NCBI RefSeq assembly: GCF_023091745.1
Contig: NC_068920.1
Location: forward strand, 153,417,622-153,481,621
Source of the DNA: Budorcas taxicolor
Taxonomy: Eukaryota > Chordata > Mammalia > Artiodactyla > Bovidae
Direction of reading: 5' to 3'
DNA length: 64,000 bases
Part shown: in pieces, positions 25,001 to 37,000 of the stretch
Layout of the letters: every line of letters begins with the position of its first letter
Position numbering within the stretch: the stretch's first letter is position 1
Position numbers and translations under genes: made by a program
The notes under the pieces: model-generated
Told to the model about the DNA's origin: nothing
The model's input: the letters and a program-made list of their open reading frames with translations, nothing else
Databases searched by the model: none

Positions 25001-28000
25001 AGCTTAGAAAATTGAAGAAAACTCCCAGCCAGCACAAAGTTAGTAAGGGATGGAGTTGAGATTAGATCCCAGGAATTTCAGACTCTGAAATCAATGCTTA
25101 TCATCACTGTGCTTTACTGTGCCTGGAGGAGTGAATGAATGAGTCAGGCGCCACTTCTGTTGGTCCATTTTTGGCGATACTCGTCATATCATGATGAATA
25201 CCTCAGTCTCTGTGTCAGTGCTGAAACTTGCCTTTTGTACACGGTAGCTGAGTGCCGTTTTCCGTGTAACTAGACCAGGCTAGTTTTATGTCTTTGCTTG
25301 TTCTACCTTTTAGAATTGGATTTCATGAGGAAGCTTCTGAGTGGTTACTCTCTTCCTCTGCAGTAAACCCTGAAGTTTGCTGGTTATTGAAAGGGTAGCA
25401 GTGGTTACTACCTTCTTATTCTAATAAGTTCCTCTGCTTTAGTCCTTATCTATGTTTGAGTCCTCTGCTAATAACTTGCTGATTGCACTTTAGGAAAATA
25501 CTCTGATGGTAGAACAAGGATACCTAATTCTATTTAGTAATTTTTGAGGGAGTTTGAGTCTAAACTGTTAGAACAAATTAAATAAAAAGACTCAGAAATT
25601 AAATAGAGTGTTGATTTGTTTCAAGTGGTTTTAAGTGCAGGCATTGGAGTCCCACCGACCTTGGCTCTCACCCTGGTTCTGCCTCTGCTTTGTGACCTTA
25701 GGTAGGTTAGCACAACAGGTTGTAGAGAAAGAAATAAGGTGATGCCTTTAACATCGCAGCTGCTCTGTGACACACCAGTGCTCTTCTGGCCCACCAGGTT
25801 TGGATCTCCTCTGCCCAGATACCTACTTTGCTTAAGTCAGTTCATGTCAACGAGCATTTATAGATTGTCTTCTATGCCAAGAATACACTGAGCTCAGCTA
25901 CAGAGAGGAATAAGAAACAAGAACCACCCCAGATTTGTTTTCTTATGCTGGTGCTGCGACTGAACAGACTGGGTCTTTTACTTCAGACAAGTCACTTTAC
26001 CTGTCTAGGGCTCCATTCCCCAGGGCGTGCAGTGAGGGGTCCTCACTGCCCCCTACAGCAGTGAGGGTGATGATCCCTGCTGTACCCATCTCAGAAAGTT
26101 GTTTGGAGGATTAAAGAAAATAGGAAGCGTAGAGGTTAGCTTGCAAGTTCTATGTGAATCTCAGGGTCTTCTATTCACTAACTGAAAAGGGAAGATGGAC
26201 TTGTGCTAGATTTCTGTGTTTAGCATTGAGGACTCTGGGGTCAGGAGCTCCTTCCTGTACCAGACTCTTCCTGTGTACCCACTCACCCACACAACATAGC
26301 TCCACCCCTGCCGCGCAGAGCTGCCAGCCTGCAGGCTCTCTCCTTCACTGGATTTTCTGAGTCCAGCCCCGCAGGGATTCTGGCCTTTGCAAGGGTCTCT
26401 GAAGCGAACTTTAAACTCAGCTCCTGTTTCCTACCAGCATACTCTTCTGTGTTAAATGGACTTTGTTTGAGTGGCTCCCTGTCTGCAGCACATGCCCAGC
26501 AGATGGCTGCCTCAGATTCAGGGCAAGGATGCAGATAAGAAGTCATAGCAACTCTTTATTTAAAAGACTTCACTGTGTGCCAGGTCCTCTTCTCCGCTCT
26601 ACATGTGTGTTCTGTCATTCGATCCTCACAACAGCACTTCTCATAAGGACAGTTGGGGTTTTCCCAGATGAGGACCCTGAGGCTGAGATAAGGTAGCTTG
26701 CCCTCAGTCACAGTTAGTCATCGGTGGAGTCAGGACTCAAGCCTTGCTCGGTGCACGCTCTAGGTGGCCAATAGTTCTGTCTCCCTCCCACCCAAGCCAG
26801 CAGCATGGGCCAGAACATCCCTGTCTATTCCAGGGGCTGGTCAGGGGCCAGCTTTCCCAGGGGAAGTAGCACGTGTTTTAAGAGAGAACCTTATCCACTT
26901 CCTATGACAGATTAACGACAAGTGAGTGACCAAGGAAAAGGTGTTTTAGGCTGATTTTTTTTTTTTAACTTCTACCAAAATATCCAACTGGCATGTTCCA
27001 AGTGTCCACCTTCTCTCTAATTCAGGGTTTCTTAACCTGGGACTATGGATGGGCCTCAGGGAGCCCATGAGCCCTCTGAAATGGTATGTAGAATGTGTTA
27101 TTGCTGGGAGCGAGGTGGGGGTGGAGTTAGCATCTGTACATTTTAGTGGGAACCTTGGCTCTCAGGATATTCAAAGTGATGCCGTCTCAAACAGTGTTAA
27201 GAATCTTGTACTAATTGAGATGAGGTATACAGTTGGTTTTCTCTAAATTGCAGACTTAGCCTTAGCCCAGGAAATGATTAGAATTTTTTCCTCCTTGAAA
27301 GTACATTTAAACAGATTTCAAATTTAACCTTCTTGCAGGGCAAATGTGTGAAACTGTGACTTCCACAGCCTTCTGATGGGAGTCAGCCAACAGTGGGTGT
27401 GATTTGGAGCTCAGGGGCTTATTCCATCACTTCTGTTTTTCTTGAATTCAGTTTAAATTGCAGTGGTGAAAGTAAGAGAGACAAAATGAATCTTGGACTT
27501 TTAAGGGGCGGGAGCTGTGTCTCTTCATTAAGTATTTTCATGTTTCCTGTGTACCAGGCATTAGGAGTTTCACAGTGCAGAGTTCCTGCCCTTGTGGAGT
27601 TTGCATATCCTGATCTATATATATTTTTGTATCATTAATGCCTAGCAAAGAACGTTGCACATAGTGGGGCTCAACTACTGGATAAATAAATGCCCCTTCT
27701 TGGATCCTTATTAGATTAAAAAAAGGAAGGCCTTTGGCTTTGATTTGTTCAGCAGCTGACTATTAAGTGCTGATTATGTTCCAGGCATTGAGCTGGGCAC
27801 TAGAGATATGCTGCTAAGCAGAACAGATGTGGCCTTTTTCCTAGTGGGAAGACAGACAGTCGAGTAAGCGCATAAATAAATAATCGTGGACTTGGACAGG
27901 TACCATGCAGGATTTGGCTCTATGCTATGAGAATATATAATGAAAGACTTAGCCTGAAGGGGGAAGAGGGTGTCAGGAAGGGTTCACTAAAGAAGTGATC

Positions 28001-31000
28001 TGGAGCTCTGATCTCAAAGGTGAACAGGAGTGATCCGGACACCAGGCTGCACAGGCCGAGGGACCAGGCTTGAAGCGTCCGTTGGCTTTGGTTGCCATTT
28101 CCATTTAGAAGACAGGTCAGTGCTAAGGGATGGAGTGAGGGGTCGTCTCTCCTTCATTTAGCAAGCATTCCTGGGCACTCTCTTTGTGCAGAGCAGGGAC
28201 AGCAGCAAGTGAGGCCTGTCTCTGACCTGGAGAAGGCGCTAATGATGGGGTACGCAGGCTGAGAGGCACTGGTCTCTCCTGGGTGCAGCCTCATAAAGAC
28301 ACTTGAGTTGCTGCTTTTCCTACTGACACTTCTCATTCCTCACTCAGTTATCAGGCATCAGTCTTAATGAGTCTCTGACTCAGAGGCAGCTTGAGCCAGT
28401 TGACTATATAGCCACGCACTCTGGAAGTCAGAGTCAGCTATGAACCCACTGTGAGCAATGTTGTGTTTATTTTTCGTTTGTGATGGGGTTGGGGTTAAGG
28501 CATTTAAGGGAAAGAGGGAGGAAGAGAGAGACCGAGAATTGAGGCTGAAAATTAAGCAAGCAGTTAGAGCTCCGGAGCAGCGCCGTCCGTGGAGAGAATG
28601 CCAGAGCTCTGTCTCAGAGGAGCCCAACTTATGAGCATTGTTTTTAAACAGCAGTCACATTGTTAACTCAGTTATAAATGTAATTTGTCCTCAATGCAGA
28701 AAATGTGGAAAACCTAGTAAACACACGGAGACATGCCCATGTCCTGTCACAAAAATGTAAGAACCAGGTGAGATAACACGTGTACAGGGTCTGGTGCTCA
28801 CAGGGCACTCATCACACACCAGCTTCTGTTATAAAGCTGAGGGGGACCCACCCTTTTACTCTAAGAATGAGACATTTATAATAAGGGATAATGAGATGTA
28901 GAAGACAGTATTTTGTAACTAGCCAAATGAATGGTTATGGAGGAAATGTTCATTCTTTGTCACCACAGCATGAGAATGAAAAGTCGAGGGATCCTGAAGG
29001 ACCCGTGAGGATGTTTTATAGGGTTTGGCATCAGCTTTTCTTTCTCACAAAGCACTTGAGGAGCCTTGTATCTCTGCCGGCCCTTTGTCATTTACACAGA
29101 CTGACAGGAGAGAGTACTGGGAGGAAGTGTTGGCCGCCCACAAGCCTCAGTTTTCTGTCCCTCTACTATTGATTTGTTCAGATTGTTTATGAATTTACTG
29201 ATCACGCCAATGTTTTATTTGGGTGCTTTCTTTGTGAATCAGTTACACACATAATAAACATTCGTCCCAGTATTAGCCTTAAACCACAGAAGATCTAGGC
29301 TTAGGGGTACCACTTTCCCGCTTGCAGCCTCACCCCAGTGGTGTTTAGTGGGCATCTTTATAGCCTGCAGCAAGGGCATAGTGCTGGTAGGCTCCTGGCT
29401 GCCTCCCTTTGAGCAGCCGAACTCCAAGAGTAATCTCTGATTGGGGCATACCTGTAAACAGACGACTGGGGCAGGTGTCCGCAGAATCAGTGGTAGGGGA
29501 ACACCAGGCAGCTCAAGTGAGACAGGAAGGGAAGAATGATGAGCAGGGACTAGGAGAGGCCGACACGGGCCTGCTGCAAGCTCAGGCCTGTCCTGTCCCC
29601 TTTCTGCACCTCAGGTTTTCATCTGTAAAATAAGGATGTTGGACTAGACTAGCCCTGAGATGCCTGATTAGCCTGGAAGGTGTTAGTGGCTCGGTCATGT
29701 TCAACGCTGTTGCAGCTCCATGGACTGTAACACGCTCCATGGACTGTAACACACTCCATGGACTGAAACCCGCCAGGCTCCTCTGGCCATGAAATTCTCC
29801 AGGCAAGAATACTAGAATGGGTGGCCATTTCCTTCTCTGGGGGATCTTTCCAACCCAGAGACTGAACCCTGCTCTCCTGCATTGCAGGTGGATTCTTTGC
29901 CATCTGAACCACCAGGAAAGCCCAATTAACCTGAAACTGGGGGCTGAAAGTTAGGTGTGTGAGTCAGCAGTATAGCAGTTTGCAGTAGTTGGTAAGAACA
30001 AGCTTGAGAGAAAGAGGACAGTAGTTCAGTGAGATGGAAGAATTTAAGGGCAGAGAGAAGTATGCCTGTTTGAAGGCAGCACAGAAGGTGCTAATGGAAA
30101 GGAAAGTGGTAGAAGGTAGATAGTGAGATGGCTACAGCTTGGACTTCGGATAGTGTCTAACGGCCTGGCGCAAATCCTGGATCTGCCAGTCCCTAACTGA
30201 GTGGCTGTGGTCAAGTTACCTAACTTCCTTACTTCTCAGTTAAGTTGCCTATAAATTGAGGCCATTAATACCACACCTTGTGGAGAGGTTGTGAGGTCAG
30301 AGAATGAAAGCACCTGCAGCGTTGCTAGTATGTGCTGAAGAAAATGGTGCCTGAGGAGGAGGGAAAGAACAAATAATCAGACCTAGAACTCAGATAGGAG
30401 GGGTCATCTGTTGGATGTTCATTCTGACACCCATGGTAAAATCTTCAGGAACCAATTATCCGCCCCCCCCCACAAACCCCTAAATTTGAGTAAGAATTTT
30501 AGCTTCTGGGCTTATGTGCAGGAAGTAACCACTTCGGTGGTTAACTTGGGATGCCAAGGTCAGTAGAGATCTTGGTCTTCAGTGCAAGCCTTGAAGCACC
30601 CACCTTTTCCTGATGCTTTTTAATTTATGCTGTGCTCTATCCTACAGATTAGTCAGAAGAAGTTGAAAAAATATGAAAAAGAATATCACACCATGAGGGA
30701 ACAGCAGGCCCAACAAGAAGACCCCATCGAGCGATTTGAGGTTTGTTTATGGCCTAAGTGATGTGAAGTGCCTTCAGCCTTTCACTTCAGAAAATTGTGC
30801 CTATAATTAACTTTAGTGAGTTCTGTTTAAAATTTAGTTTCACTGTTTCTAGGTTCCAGTTCCAGTTTGAGTTTGCAAAAGAGAAAGCAAGACTTGCTTC
30901 GCTTCTTGCTAGTTGTCTAGTTGGTTACAGTTCCATGGGCTTTTGTCACAGTTAGGGGCTTCCCTTGTGGCTCAGTCAGTAAAGCGTCTGCCTACAATGC

Positions 31001-34000
31001 GGGAGACCCGGTTTGATCCCTGGGTCGGGAAAATCCTCTGAAGAAGGAAATGGCAACCCACTCCAGTACTCTTGCCTGGAAAATCCCATGGACGGAGGAG
31101 CCTGGTAGGCTACAGTCTATGGGGTCGCAAAGAGTCAGACACGACTGAGTGACTTCACTCACTCACTCACTCAACTGCCTGACAGTTAGTTGAATCAGTG
31201 GAAACAGCAAGGAAGGAACTGTTGCTTGGCGGCACACTGGGGCCAGCCACATCTCCCCGGATTCCCATCGGTCTCAGCAATTAGTTTTGAGGGTTAACCT
31301 GAAAAGTTGTCATTTCCATCTGATCTTTATGTCTGCAACTGGTTTCTCCCCACCCATCAGCGAGAGAATAGGCGCCTACAAGAAGCTAACATGAGGTTGG
31401 AACAGGAAAATGACGACTTAGCCCATGAGCTGGTGACCAGCAAGATTGCACTGCGAAAAGACCTGGATAACGTAAGTCTCCCTTGTCTGAAAAGATGCTT
31501 GCATTGAGACCCTTCTCCCTTAATCAGGTGAAATCCTGAAGTTTTCGTGTTTATTCTAGTGTTTCCCTCTTAGGAGGACCTCCTCTTGTCGGTACTGTTC
31601 CTCCCTTTCCTTCAGGGGTCATTGATGATCTCATTAAGCCCTCCTTTCCACACTCTTCTCTCGTTATACGTGCAGTCCCTGCACACCTCTCCAGACATGG
31701 ATTGAAAGACCTCTTCGGCTGATTCTTAAGTTATTACAGTTGTCAGTAGCATTTAATCACTGTAATTTCCTTAACTTACCCCTAAGACAAGAACAGATTT
31801 TGTCATCCTGGATATCATGTGCCTTTTGCATAACCATTGCCAGTTGTAATAAAGCCCAGTGCCTCCACAGCTTGCGATTTCATCAGGAATCTCTGCTGGC
31901 AGATGTTCTGTTTTTCTTTGCTTCTCTTAATCTTGAAAAGTTTGAGCTGATGGCATTCCTGGCAGGGTGTTGTCCATTTTCTGTACTGCAGGCTTCCCAT
32001 GGTGCACTCTCTCATTCATGGTTGAGGTCAGATGTTGGCAGACTTTTTCTATAAAGAGACAGACATGACTCGGTGGGCCATATGGTCTCTGTTGCAACTA
32101 TGTAACTCTGCCATTGTCACAGAAAGGAGCCATGGACAATAAAACAGATGAGCATGGCGATGTTCCAATAAAACTTTATTTAGGAGAATAGGTGGCAGGC
32201 TGGATTTGGCGCTTGGACAGAGTTTGGCAGCACCTGACTTAGATTTTCCTGTCAGTTTTCTGCTCATTGATTTTCTAGAGACAGGCTTAGACTGTTGAGG
32301 GTTAACAAGGAACTTACATAATATGTTGAACCCCATAGGATATATGAACTTCATAAGGTCTTGACGTCTACCAAACATGTATGAAAATCCTGTGTGCTAC
32401 TGTATTTCTTCAGCCTCCTTAGATTCTCCAAGTGATTCGTGCATCAGATGAAGAGAAAGAGATGGCGGTATCTACTGGTTCATATTACTTCTCTTAGAGA
32501 GGAAGGCACCCAGGAAGAAGCAGAGCCAGGAATATAACCCAAGTGCATCTAATCGGAATGCCCAGGCTTTATCTGTGATGCCACACTGCCTCCAGAGTAA
32601 ATATGAAACAAGAAGCTGTGATTTGATATCATAACTACACCAAAAATATACTGACATCTTTCAGAGTGTTTCCTAAACCCTTAAGGAGTTCCAGGTGCTG
32701 CACAGTGCTCTGTACTTAATGTTAAACCCTCCAGGAAACCCTTGTGAAAGGGATACAGTTTCACTGAGGAGGCCAGAAGAGGCTAAATGTCTTACACAGT
32801 CCCAGTGTTAATCAGCGGAGAAGGCAATGGCACCCCACTCCAGTACTCTTGCCTGGAAAATCCCCTGGATGGAGGAGCCTGGTAGGCTGCAGTCCATGGG
32901 GTCGCTAAGAGTCGGACACTACTGAGTGACTTCACTTTAACTTTTCACTTTCCTGCATTGGAGAAGGACATGGCAATCCACTCCAGTGTTCTTGCCTGGA
33001 GAATCCCAGGGACGGGGGAGCCTGGTGGGCTGCCGTCTATGGGGTTGCACAGGGTCGGACACGACTGAAGCGATTTAGCAGCAGCAGCAGTGTTAATCAG
33101 TGGCAGAGCCCTTAGATTGAAACCCAGCTGGCCTGACACTTCTGGCTCAGAGGAGCAGGACCCCTGCTGCCTCTTGAGCTCAGAAATAGCAAACTGAGGT
33201 CCCAAGTCCAGCCATCACGAGTGCCGAGAAGATAGATGTTTTTGCGCTAAACATTGAGTCCCCTTCCAAGTTAGTTTTCTCTCATTTCTGTTGGATCATC
33301 ACTGAAAATCAGCTAGGTGCTGAAGTGAAGAATGTGCGGTCTTTTCACCATTATTTGACTTCAGGGTGTTAGATTTTTGAAAGAACTTCTTCATGCCTTT
33401 TCATACTTCCCTTTCTGCATCCCAGAGAAAAGCTCTGGTTTGTGGCTTAAAGGATTTCCAGAACCCTCATTGTATTTCCAGTTAATTTTCTGTCATTTTT
33501 GTTATTCCTCACCTGTCATTTCTGTGACTTGTCCATCACACAGCAGCTATGGAGAAATCCCCAGTCAGCCACTGAGTCTGTAGGTGACCCCATCCAAGCC
33601 TTCTCCTCTATGAAATGGGGCCTGACATTGGTGCTCAAGACTGAGGGAACCTGTGTAAGGCCCCGTCTGCACCCTCTCCTGCATGGCTGCCGTCTACACT
33701 GAGACCACATAATGTGAGAGCGATGGAAACAGACTTAGTGGCACACCTGCTGGGATTTGAATTCTGGCTCCCCTGCATTCTAGTTCTCTGACCTTGAGCA
33801 AGTTGCAAGCTTTCCCCATTGCATTACTTTGGGCTCTATCAGAAATCGATTGACCCTGTATGTACGGGTCTCCTTGATTCTCTCTCTGCTCCATTGATGT
33901 ATATGTCTCTCCTTATGCCAATACCACACTGTTTTAATTATTGCAGCGTTACCAATCTTCAGATCAGGTCATGTGAATCCTCCAACTTTGTGTTTTTGGT

Positions 34001-37000
34001 TTCTTTTTTTAATAGTTTGGCTATTGTAAGTAAGTTGCATTTACATATACGTAAGAGAATCAGTTTCTCAACTTCTAAAAATAAAAGCCTTCTGGGATTT
34101 TGAGTGGGGTTGTGTTGAATCTATAAATCAGCTTGAGGAGTACTAACATCTAAATAATCCTTGGACGTTCCAGTCCATGATTATGGTACAATTTTCATTA
34201 ATTTAGATCGTTTTTAGTTTTGTTTACAAGATGTGCACATGGTTTGATCTGTTATTACGGGCATCGTTTTCTTCATTGAATTTTCCTATTGCTAGTCTCT
34301 AGAAATACAGTTGATTACTTGAGTTTGTATCCTGTGACCTTGCTAAATTCACTTAACTCTAGTAGCCTTCTTGTTTGTTTTTTAGGATTTTCCACATACA
34401 TAATCATATCATCTCTGAATAAAGACAGTTTTACGTCCTTTCAAGCCATTCTGCCTTTTTCCCCTTGCCTTCCTGCACTGACTAGGACCCTGGGAACAAT
34501 GTTGGATGTGAGAGTGGGCCTTGTTCCAGATGTTAGCTCCAGGTTTTCTGTAGATCAAGCTGAGGAAGTCCTCCTTTCTTCCTATTTGCTGAAAGTTGTT
34601 ATCATGAGTGGCTGTTAAATTTGGTCAAATGCTCTTCCTGCATCTGTTGAGGTGATTATTTGCTGTTTTTCACTGTATGCAAACTCTGCATTCGTAAGAA
34701 ACTTGAGGTTTACTTTTTTTAAAGATTTTTATTTGTATTAAAGATTTTTGTGTTCCAGACGAATATTTGTGTATAGGGTTTCATTAATGTTTTAATATGG
34801 GTTTGATATCAGGGAAATGCTGGCCTTCTAAAGTGAACTGGGAAGTATTCCCTAATGTTTTTTAAGGATTTTATGTGGGATTGTTATTTGAGTGAATCTT
34901 TGATTTAATATCCTAGTGAGGGCACATGAGCCTGGAGTTTTCTTAACCGGAAATTATTTAATTATAATTTCAGTTTATTTTCAGATACAGAGCTATTTAG
35001 ATTTCCTAATCTTCATGTGTAGATCCTTATAGTTTGTGCCTTTCAAGTGATTTATCCATTTCATCTTAGTTGTCAAATGTATTGGCATAAAAAATCATTG
35101 ATATTCACTCATTCTTTTGATGTTTATAGGATCTGTTGAAGCCTTCTCTCTTTTATGCCTGATATGGGTAATTTGTGTCTTTTCTCTTTTTTCCTTATCT
35201 AACTAGAAGTATATCAACTGTGTTGATCTCTTTAAAACCCAGCTTTTGGTTTTGTTGACTTTTTTCCTTTTTGTTTTATTGATTTCTGCTTTTTATTATC
35301 TGCTTCTCCTTTTCTTTTGGTTTAACCTGCTCTTTTTCTAGCTTCTTAAAGAGGAAACTTAGTCATTGATTTGGACCTTTAGTCTTTTTAAAAAGACTGA
35401 GGCACTATTTCAGCTACATCTCACACATTCTGATGTGTTGTGTTTTTATTTTCATTCAGTTCTTGTGATTTCTTTGATCTCTGAGTTAATTAGTAGTGTG
35501 TTGTTCAATTTTTAACTATTAGGGGTTTATCCCAGAAGTTTTTCTGTTCGTTGATTTCTGATTTAATTCATTTGTCATCAGGGTACATACTTTTCCTGAT
35601 TGTAATACTTCTAAAGCATACTTTTGCCAAAAAATGTTCAAACTGCTGTATAAGTGTGCTCATTTCCCATGCTAGCAAGGTTATGCTCAAAATCCTTCAA
35701 GCTAGGCTCAGCAGTACATGAACCAAGAACTTCTAGATATACAAACTGGGTTTAGAAAAGGCAGAGGAACCAGAGATTAAATTGCCAACATTTGTTGGAT
35801 CATGGAAAAAGCAAGGGAATTCCAGAAAAAAACATCTACTTTTGCTTCATTGGCTATGCTAAAGCCTTTGACTCTCTGCTATACCAGTGTCTGTGGGTCA
35901 CAACAAACTGTGGGAAATTCTTAGAGATGGGAGTACCAGATCACCTTACCTGTCTCCTGAGAAACCTATATGCAGGTCAAGAAGCAACAGTTAGAACTGG
36001 ACATGAAGCAACTGACTGGTGCAAAAGGAATACAACAAGGCTGTATATTGTCTCCCTGTTTATTTAACTTACATGCAGAGTACATCAGGCGAAATGCCAG
36101 GCTGGATGAATCACAAGCTGGAATCAAAATTGCCAGGCGAAATATCAACAACCTTAGATATGTAGAAGATACCACTCTAATGGCAGAAAGTGAAGAGGAA
36201 CTAAAGAGCTTCTTGAGGGTGAAAAACTGCTGGCTTGAAACTCAACAGTCAAAAAACTAAGATCATGGCATCCGGTTCCATCAGTTCAGTTCAGTCACTC
36301 AGTCGTGTCTGACTTTTTGCGAACCCATGAATCGCAGCACAGCATGCCTCCCTGTCCATCACCAACTCCCAGAGTTCACCCAAACTCATGTCCATCGAGT
36401 CGGTGATGCCATCCAGCCATCTCATCCTCTGTCGTCCCCTTCTCCTCCTGCCCTCAATCCCTCCCAGCATCAGAGTCTTTTCCCATGAGTCAACTCTTCA
36501 CATGAGGTGGCCAAAGTACTGGAGTTTCAGCTTTAGCATCATTCCTTCCAAAGGAAGCCCAGGGTTGATCTCCTTCAGAATGGACTGGTTGGCTCTCCTT
36601 TCAGTCCAAGAGAGTATTGGAATTTCAGCTTCAGCATCAGTCCTTCCAATGAACACCCAGGACTGATCTCCTTTAGGATGGACTGGATGGATCTCCTTGC
36701 AGTCCAAGGGACTCTCAAGAGTCTTCAACGCCGCAGTTCAAAAGCATCAATTCTTCAGTGCTCAGCTTTCTTCACAGTCCAACTCTCACATCCATACCTG
36801 ACCACAGGAAAAATCATAGCTTTGACTAGACGGACCTTTGTTGGCAAAGTAATGTCTCTGCTTTTGAATATGCTATCTAGGTTGGTCATAACTTTCTTCC
36901 AAAGAGCAAGCATCTTTTAATTTCATGGCTGCAGTCACCATCTGCAGTGATTTTGGAGCCCAAAAAATAAAGTCTTGACACTGTTTCCACTGTTTGCCCA

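Larger units (their letters stand above)
20159..30647 (+). other. RABGAP1: RABGAP1 intron between window exons 6 and 7
   Basis: The intron is 10489 bp and separates the TBC exons from the coiled-coil exons. It is dominated by old mammalian repeats: a nearly complete L2 3' end (21690-22540) and MIRs at about 20255-20440, 23510-23680, 24690-25130, 25640-25735, 25935-26150, 26560-26765 and 30140-30345. Two younger Bov-tA SINEs are present (24788-24993 and 29676-29924). The stretch 27745-28130 looks like an old interspersed repeat I cannot name. Nothing is recognised in 20450-21680, 22550-23500 and 28140-29660. Confidence 0.8.
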
